This document shows positions 56,965 to 64,000 of a DNA stretch of 64,000 nt, piece after piece; position 1 is the first letter of the stretch; every line of letters starts with the position of its first letter. This DNA is from Gadus chalcogrammus (taxonomy: Eukaryota; Chordata; Actinopteri; Gadiformes; Gadidae): positions 17,806,040 to 17,870,039 of the forward strand of contig NC_079423.1 in the NCBI RefSeq assembly GCF_026213295.1, written 5' to 3'. The notes under the pieces are model-generated. The model was not told the origin of the DNA, searched no databases, and saw nothing but the letters and a program-made list of their open reading frames with translations. The position numbers and the translations under genes were made by a program.

Positions 56965-57615
56965 ATGTATTAAAGGTTAAAGGGGAGGTGTATTAATGTA
57001 CATGTTAAGCTAAAGGGGAGGTGTATTTATTTATATAGCTAAGTTAAAGGGGAGGTGTATTTATGTACAGTTAAGTTAAAGGGGAGGTGTATTTATGGGC
57101 TAAATTAAAGGGGAGGTGTATTTATGGGCTAAGTTAAAGGAGAGGTGTATTTATGTACAGTTAAGTTAAGTTAAAGGGGAGGTGTATTTATGGGCTAAGT
57201 TAAAGGAGAGGTGTATTTATGTACAGTTAAGTTAAGTTAAAGGGGAGGTGTATTTATGGGCTAAGTTAAAGGAGAGGTGTATTTATGAACAGTTAGGTTA
57301 AAGGGGAGGTGTAGTTGTGGGCTAAATTAAAGGGGAGGTGTATTTATGGGCTAAGTTAAAGGAGAGGTGTATTTATGTACAGTTAAGTTAAAGGGGAGGT
57401 GTAGTTATGGGCTAAATTAAAGGGGAGGGGTATTTATGGGCTAAGTTAAAGGAGAGGTGTATTTATGAACAGTTAAGTTAAGTTAAAGGGGAGGTGTATT
57501 TATGGGCTAAGTTAAAGGAGAGGTGTATTTATGTACAGTTAAGTTAAGATAAAGGGGAGGTGTATTTATGGGCTAAGTTAAAGGCGAGGTGTATTTATGT
57601 ACAGTTAAGTTAAAG
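56965..57615. repeat. ~29-37 bp minisatellite
   Basis: About 20 copies of AAAGGGGAGGTGTATTTATG alternating with GGGCTAAGTTAAAGGAGAGG or TACAGTTAAGTTAA segments. Local doublings create a higher-order pattern of about 90 bp in the middle. Confidence 0.95.
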
Positions 57616-57619
57616 GGTG

Positions 57620-58270
57620 TTTATCATTGAGACAACTGACTCCTGAGGAACAAAGAGCTGAGACTGCAGGCTACGGAGCGTGTCTACACGGAGAACACGA
57701 CGCGTAAAGCCCTCATAGCGAGTAAACAAATCAAAACAAACAGACATCACACACAAACACGGAACGGAAATCCTTCAAATCACGCCAAACAAACCCTGTG
57801 TTCCAGCGGGGGGGGGGGGGGGTGCGAGGGTCGGGGTTCGGGGGGGCGGTCGTCAGCGAGGAGGTCAGAGGAGGGGAGTGGCGAGAGGCGGAGCCCCGGC
57901 GATGGCAAGCGCTGACCTAAATGGAGGATTAGAGCCGGGATAACAGAGCCTTTAACCGCGCGCCGCGGCGCTGTGACAGGCCCTGGGAGGAACAGAGATG
58001 CTGCTTGCAACACATGTCATATATCATAGCTTCAGCGCGTAGCCCGGGCGCTACCTGCGAGCTACGTAGCGCGCCGCGCTCCTGTCACTTCCCCCGAGCG
58101 AGCGACGGGCCAAATCCAAACAGCTTAGCGTTGGCTCCTCTGTTTACTTTGTGCATCTTGTGTCTAACTCCGCCATTCCCCCCGAATGAAAACACTCTTC
58201 AATACAATATTAATACGCTATATATATTTATATAAATATATAAATAAATATGGTGTCAAAGCAGGCGGAT
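57620..58270. other. intergenic, CpG-rich patch
   Basis: Unique sequence with a G run near 57810 and CpG-rich patches at 57950-58110. No exon. Confidence 0.45.
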
Positions 58271-58279
58271 GCGCTCCGC

Positions 58280-58665
58280 GTTGCCTCAGTGTGTGTACGT
58301 GTGTGTCTGTGTACCGTGTGTGTATACTGTGTGTGTGTACCGTTTGTGTCTCTGTACCGTGTCTGTGTGTACCGTGTGTGTCTGTGTGTGTGTATCTGTG
58401 TGTATCTGTGTATGTGTGTGTCTGTGTACGTGTGTGTCTGTGTACGTGTGTGTCTGTGTAGTGTGTGTGTGTGTACGGTGTGTGTCTGTGTAGTGTGTGT
58501 GTGTGTACCGTGTGTGTATACTGTGTGTGTGTACCGTTTGTGTCTCTGTACCGTGTCTGTGTGTACCGTGTGTGTCTGTGTGTGTATCTGTGTGTATCTG
58601 TGTAGTGTGTGTGTGTGTACGTGTGTGTCTGTGTAGTGTGTGTGTGTGTACGGTGTGTGTCTGCG
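58280..58665. repeat. GTGTGTCTGTGTACC-type minisatellite
   Basis: GT-rich degenerate array with recurring GTGTGTACCGTGTGTGTCTG units. A segment near 58310-58400 recurs at about 58500-58590. Confidence 0.9.
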
Positions 58666-58779
58666 TCTGAGCTCGTTGCAGGGGAGGGCGTATTTAGAAG
58701 CAGCACTGCTGGGGTTCATGGGTGTATTTTGATAAGCGCCCTGGGCTGAGGCACCGACAACATCCCATAATAATAACAA

Positions 58780-60850
58780 TAATAAGAACAGGATGCCAGC
58801 CTACTTGGCATGTAAGAGGTCGCGTGTCAGCAAGGAGCCCCAGCCAGGCTCCACAGAGTGTCAGAGGCCGTATCTGAATACCTCTGACGCATCCAGTAGG
58901 ACGGCCCGGGGGCGCTGGGCTCTGATTCGTCAATTAGCGCCCTCACACGAGTGGGGGGGGGGAGGAGGGGGAGACAAGGCGGACGCACACACTTCGCTCC
59001 TGGGCGCAAATTCACCAAATATATTCCACAGTGTGAGAGCAAATTGGCGGGCTGGTTCACCAGAGATATTAGCCAGGACTTGGAGGGAAAGCGGTTTGGT
59101 GTGTAAACAAGTGTGCGTCCTGAACGCCTCACCAGCGATTTGTCAAACAGCACATCACAACTCCCCACGACGTGGCGCTTATCAAACCCGTCTACCGGAT
59201 TGTCTTCCGACACATTAAAGGAGTCCAGCTGGGAATCCGGTTTTAGGAAGCCTTTTATTTACCGGATCAAACAATCTCCTCCTAAGATGGAGTTTGGTTT
59301 ATATGTGATTTCCTTTTTCATGGTGTTATAATCTTTAAGACGTACGTCATGAATAACAACTGCCCAATAAAGATGAAAACCTTTTTCCAAGGTTTTTGAT
59401 GATTTTCCATTTTTGGTGCTATGATTTGCGTGTTTATTATAAATCATTTTAAAATACTCTCTAAAATACTCTCAATAAAATGTATGTATTTTATTTTTTT
59501 GATAAATGTATTTTTGCTGAATGATTGATCCTAAATAATTCTATTGTTGACAGTATTAAAACCCAATGCCTACTAAAAACAATGGAATGCGTAGGAATGT
59601 GAGGATGAGTGTGATGTTAACGTGAATTCAAAAGGATTGGTACCTTTGTTTCAGCCGCTGGTTTGGCCCGAGACCATCAGCTGGTACGAGCTGACCAGAT
59701 TAGGACCGTGAGGAGACGTCTTCACGTCGAGCTAGAGTGCCACCAGGCAGGCAGCAGGGAGATGAACATCGACAGAAGAGGCAGTCCTCCTCCCATGAAT
59801 TGTTTCTGCTCAAGAGCTGGGTGGAGGCAACATCTGTTGACACTGAATATCAATGCGTGCTCAGAGGGGGAGAGCAGCCGCGCTAAATCCCCTTCCAATG
59901 GCTAATTTAACTCCAAACAGCCATTTAACAACACTAACCACCACCGGGAGAGGGAAAAACATTCATTATGAAGATTTGCATTCGTAATAACGTGATTAAA
60001 TTGCAGCCTATCAATGAGCTGGGAATCGATTTGGATGGCTCTCTTGAATTAAAACAGGGAGAGGAGGAGAAAGGAGTCTAGCTGGTTGTTTCACACTAAG
60101 CTGCTGGTTTCCAGTTGGCAACATGAACCACTACTCAGCCCGCGTTCTGCTGATCCTGCTCTAGTGTTTGGGTTTGGATTTAAAATGATATCAGATAACA
60201 TGTGGAACAGCACATCAACACATTTTAAATCATGAAAGGTAGCTATATATATTTTAGATAAAAAATATTCTATTTTTTTTAAAGAATATATTCCTATAAA
60301 TAGTGTTCAATATCTGTAGGCCAAACATTTCTGTTCTAACTCCCTGAGTTCCTCTCTTGGATATAAATGCTTTGAATAATATACACATTTTAGAATGTCT
60401 TTGCAAATTTCCTGCTTCTTTTAACTATAAAGTTCTCAACATCGATTTGTCCTGTTGTAAAAATTGCAAGGGATATGATATTTTAGTAAAATGTTCAACC
60501 AAGTTGAACTAATCTTATTACTATCATCTTTGGATTCAATTGTGATGAAATATTAACTTCCTCGGAGCTGTTAGTTTGTCCGTGTTTAGCTTCTACAAAC
60601 ATGCTAACAGGCCAGGAAAAGCTAGCATTATTGAAATAAAAACAAAAAGAGAGAAATGTGTTTTAGTTTGAACCCTGGCATCATTGTCGACACAAATAAG
60701 TAAACTATTCTCTACGGAGGATCGTTTTTAGTTATAGTCTCAAGGAGGCCACTCACAAGCTAGGAGGTAGGAGCTAGTATCCAGGAGCTAATATCTAGGA
60801 GCGCCGCCAACGTCCCTCAAAGTGACGACTCCCCCGTCTCTCACCGCGGG
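58780..60850. other. intergenic unique sequence, no gene seen
   Basis: Repeat-poor sequence. The blocks 58860-59260 and 59890-60060 (GTAATAACGTGATTAAATTG and similar) look like candidate conserved non-coding DNA. Confidence 0.35.
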
Positions 60851-61460
60851 AGTCTCTCAAACCGCAGAGAGGGAGAATTGGCAGGCCTTAATTCGGTGGC
60901 ACTTTGTGTCTTTAAAGCGGGGAGACTCATTAAAGCCGAGCGGCCGCCGGCCCCTCCTCCCTCATTAGCCGCTCTGACCGCGGATGAGAGGAGCACAATT
61001 ACAGCGCGGCGTAACTTGTGTTGTCAATTTAAAAGTGATGGAGCGGTACATTATCCCACCTTAAACACGACCCTCTCCCAGCTCGGCAACGCTCTAATGA
61101 GTGTCAGCCGGGAGGGTTTGACTCCCTCCGAGGGTCCGTCACGCCGGCGCTGTCGACGCGCGGTCGACGCCCGGCGACGGACGACGTTGACACATTTAGG
61201 CCGCGCCCCCCTCGCAGCGGCGGGGATAACGCAGGAGGAAATGTCAGGGATAAGTAGGCTATATTCACGTGGAATATATCATCGCCGAATTACTAGCATG
61301 GGGTTTAATGAAGATGAAAAGCCACACCTGCCCCCTGTCACAGAAACACACATTGTGGGGATTTATAGGCCATGGCTTTGTGCTCACATTGTTTAAATTC
61401 ATACGTGGCTCTGTGCTGAGCGATGGTCGGGGTTATAATTGTGTTCGGGAACAGAGCGGC
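60850..61460. other. candidate conserved non-coding element
   Basis: Repeat-poor unique block with CTTAATTCGG, CTCATTAAAG, CTCATTAGCC and TTACTAGC motifs between CpG-rich patches. No coding evidence. Confidence 0.3.
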
Positions 61461-62100
61461 TGGATCTGATGAAAATGTTGCGAAGAATTAGCAATCGGGA
61501 TTTTATTTCTGTCTGGATTAGATTTCTCTTATCACATGAGGGGTCCAAAGGGTGATAAATTAAATGAATAACAGTTAAGTAATAACAATTATTGCGTTTC
61601 GTCTTCTTCAATTTAAATCTACATTAATGCGCACAACCTGAAACATTACAAACAGAATCCATTAGACTGCATAACACGAGTTACGACATAAGAACTCACG
61701 ACTAAACTAAACTCAACACCTGACATCAAAGCACTCGTCCAGAATCTCAACTCCATGATCTGCTTCCCACTAAGCGTGATTAAACATTAGAGGATCTGAT
61801 CCAGGACGGCGTTTTACCATTAAATGGGTCTGGGGGCTCCAGAAAACAGATCAAAAAGAGCGGAGCTAAGAGGGGACCCCCGAGTTGACCCCCGCATGGG
61901 GTCCGGAGGGTTCAGGAAATTAGCGATGCTCAACTGGAACGGAAGTCCCTGGCCGGGCGGCACTGGGCTTTAATCGTGTGTCACTTCCTCCTCTGGAACG
62001 CCGGCGCCCAGTTTACAATCAGCTTAACCCTCACTTTATATTGCTCCCAGCGGGCCGCCCCCCCATCACGGGCCTCCAAACACTATTTTGTTATTCTTTA
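61460..62100. other. intergenic, no gene seen
   Basis: Unique sequence without recognisable content. Confidence 0.5.
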
Positions 62101-62104
62101 ATAA

Positions 62105-62342
62105 TCTCCTTCTTTCTTTCTTTCTTTCTTTCCTTCCCTCTCTCTCTCCCTTTCCCTCAGGCGTTCTTTCTCTTTCCTTCCCTCTCACCGTCTCGCTCTC
62201 TCCTTCTCCCGGCTCACACCACCCAACGTTCACTCGCTCTCCGTCTCCCTCCCTCTCTCCCTCTCCCTCCCTCCCTCTCCCTCTCCCTCCGTCTCCCTCT
62301 CCCTCCCTCTCTCTCTCTCTCTCCTTCCGTTTCTCTCTCTCT

Positions 62343-62387
<45 letters not shown>

Positions 62388-62472
62388 TCTCCCTCCCCCT
62401 CTCTCTCTCTCTCTCTCCCTCTCCCTCTCTCTCTCCCCCCTCTCCCTCTCCCTCTGTCTCTCTCTCTCTTGT
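62105..62472. repeat. CT-rich polypyrimidine tract
   Basis: TTTC repeats at about 62108-62133, then CTCTCCCTCC-type sequence for about 340 bp. Confidence 0.94.
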
Positions 62473-62559
62473 GTACCCTAAGACTCTAAAACCCTTGCAG
62501 CTTCTTGACATTCGGTGACACACAAACAGCAGCAGCTTCTCGTTCATCATTCCGCGTCT

Positions 62560-62910
62560 CACGTCTCCGTCGATCCGTCACTGCTGGCGTGTTTCTGAGC
62601 TAGCATAAAAAACATCTTCAAACCGCCGGGGCCCGGCGTGTGAACGTAAAGGCCGCGGCGCTTTATTTGTTTATCGCAGAGAAAGACGGCCGCACAAATT
62701 AATAAAGTCCCCTCCCACCTAAACCGTTTACAACCAATCAGCGCGCAGCTGGACGGGGAGACTTGGCGGGCGTGGGCGCAGCGGCGGCGGCGTGTTTAGC
62801 GAGGGTCGAACCCGGCCCTGTCCCGTTGTTCTGCCGCTCGGCATCGTGGGAAGAAGAGCGCCGGGCAGCCGGACAACGGGAATTAATTCCTGTCTGTACA
62901 TAACTCCGTC
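62560..62910. other. CpG-rich block
   Basis: GC-rich sequence (GCGGCGGCGGCG at about 62780) with CCAATCAGCGCG (inverted ATTGG) at about 62734. Promoter-like composition, but no exon identified. Confidence 0.3.
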
Positions 62911-63122
62911 TCAATGGCCTCCTCTGTTCCAGAGTTTAGTATAGAAGAGGAGGAGACAGACAGTTTGATTGCTGGATGTTCATCTCCATCTCTGCCTGGA
63001 AAGGCTCAATATGCTGGATTAATCACCTTCCTCAGCGGTGAAGCAGTGCGCACCATCTGCCGGGAGACAATCACAACTCACACCACCCTGAATAATCCCC
63101 TTACTCCATTTAGGCACAGCGC

Positions 63123-63178
63123 GGTGTGTGTGTGTGTGTGTGCATTTGTGTTTGTGTGTGTTTGTGTGTGTGTGGTGT
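63123..63178. repeat. (GT)n microsatellite
   Basis: A GT run with TTT interruptions. Confidence 0.9.
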
Positions 63179-63179
63179 G

Positions 63180-64000
63180 AGCGTATGTGTGTGAGGTTGT
63201 GCAAGGAGAGAATGAAACCGAAAAATGTTTACATTTTTAAAAACATATTCCTCCCTGAACGAATTTAAACGCACATCGGAGCTCGCGCGGCTGAACAGCC
63301 ATCCATGCAGACGTGTCGCAAACACGCGCTGCGTCGATAACACGGAGGCCTCCGCTGCCCCCTCCTTGGCCCTGCCCCCCCCCCCCCGCGCCCCGGGTCA
63401 GAACCAGCACCACACCCTGGACCAGTTCAGCTCAGAACGACCCGTTACTGGGACGCTTGCGGAGAAACCAGAAGAACCCGTTCCAGTAAAGTCCTTAATG
63501 AATGTGGAGGACCACACATGTAATGAAGGGTGTGCTGAACTTGCCCTAACGCCGGCCCCACGTCTGATCTTTGTGCATCTTAATCTGATTAGCCCATTGT
63601 GGAGGTAAACTTCAGAGCCAACCTTGTTAGCAGCTGGACGAGGAGGCGGATTACGGGCCGGTGAGCTGGAGAATGAACTGAGCAGTGCAGCTTTGGCCTC
63701 GCTTCTCTTTCAAGATCCTCAGCAGCAACACTTCAGCTCCCTCTGCTTTTCTTTCTGCTGGCCCTTCAAACAAGATATTATCCTCAGAAAAAGGCATTGA
63801 ACCCCTCCCTCCTCTCCCCCCTCACCCCCCCCCCTTCTTTATCTGCGACGCCTTAACTAAGTGGGAACAATGACGCCCAAAATCCTCACCTTTCTTCTCC
63901 TGCTCGCATTTAGGGCTGAGCGCCGGAGCCCGGTTATGAGAACAGCGGCTGGAAATAAGTTCTCCTGCACACACGGAGACGGACTAAAGTCCACTTGAGG
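63180..64000. other. intergenic, no gene seen
   Basis: Unique sequence with C runs at 63377 and 63820. No exon recognised before the window ends. Confidence 0.5.

Noticed and set aside
62914..63180. Open frame beginning MASSVPEFSIEEEE as a gene start
   Set aside because: It has a plausible start context but no recognisable domain, runs into a GT microsatellite and has no credible splice partner.

Overview
This is vertebrate nuclear DNA, most likely from a ray-finned (teleost) fish. The evidence is two compact, intron-containing genes with fish-type protein sequences, plus non-coding DNA unusually dense in long (CA/GT)n, (CT/GA)n and 17-43 bp minisatellite arrays, tRNA-derived SINEs and a decayed hAT transposon. 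The tandem-repeat load resembles what is known of cod-like (gadiform) genomes; this assignment is inference only. There is no bacterial, viral or organellar gene organisation.

Layout. 1-14.7 kb is intergenic: minisatellites, polypyrimidine tracts, tRNA-derived SINE pieces (one carrying a ~1 kb expansion of a 41-bp unit) and some AT-rich unique sequence that could be conserved regulatory DNA. 14.787-18.693 kb (+) is a complete claudin-18 gene with two alternative first exons (1a and 1b), each splicing in phase to four common exons and giving a 261-residue protein. 20.433-25.111 kb (+) is a complete heparan sulfate 2-O-sulfotransferase 1 gene in seven coding exons giving 356 residues, with all catalytic and cofactor residues intact. 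25.1-26.2 kb is its 3' UTR. From 26.2 to 64 kb I find no credible protein-coding exon. That stretch is a desert of minisatellites, microsatellites and CpG-rich or AT-rich unique blocks, with one 100-N assembly gap at 51.36 kb and a promoter-like CpG block near 50 kb.

The two genes are separate functional units (tight-junction barrier; Golgi heparan-sulfate modification) on the same strand about 1.7 kb apart. In human the HS2ST1 neighbour is LMO4 across a gene desert, so the empty 26-64 kb may be the fish equivalent of that regulatory desert (inference).

The most striking observation is that several minisatellites in these genes are built out of the splice junctions themselves. The exon-2 donor of hs2st1 is repeated as 12 decoy copies in the intron. 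The exon-5 acceptor plus the first 18 exon bases of hs2st1 is triplicated. The exon-1b donor of cldn18 heads a tandem array. A fourth array in hs2st1 appears to have grown from the terminal inverted repeat plus the 8-bp target site of a hAT element.
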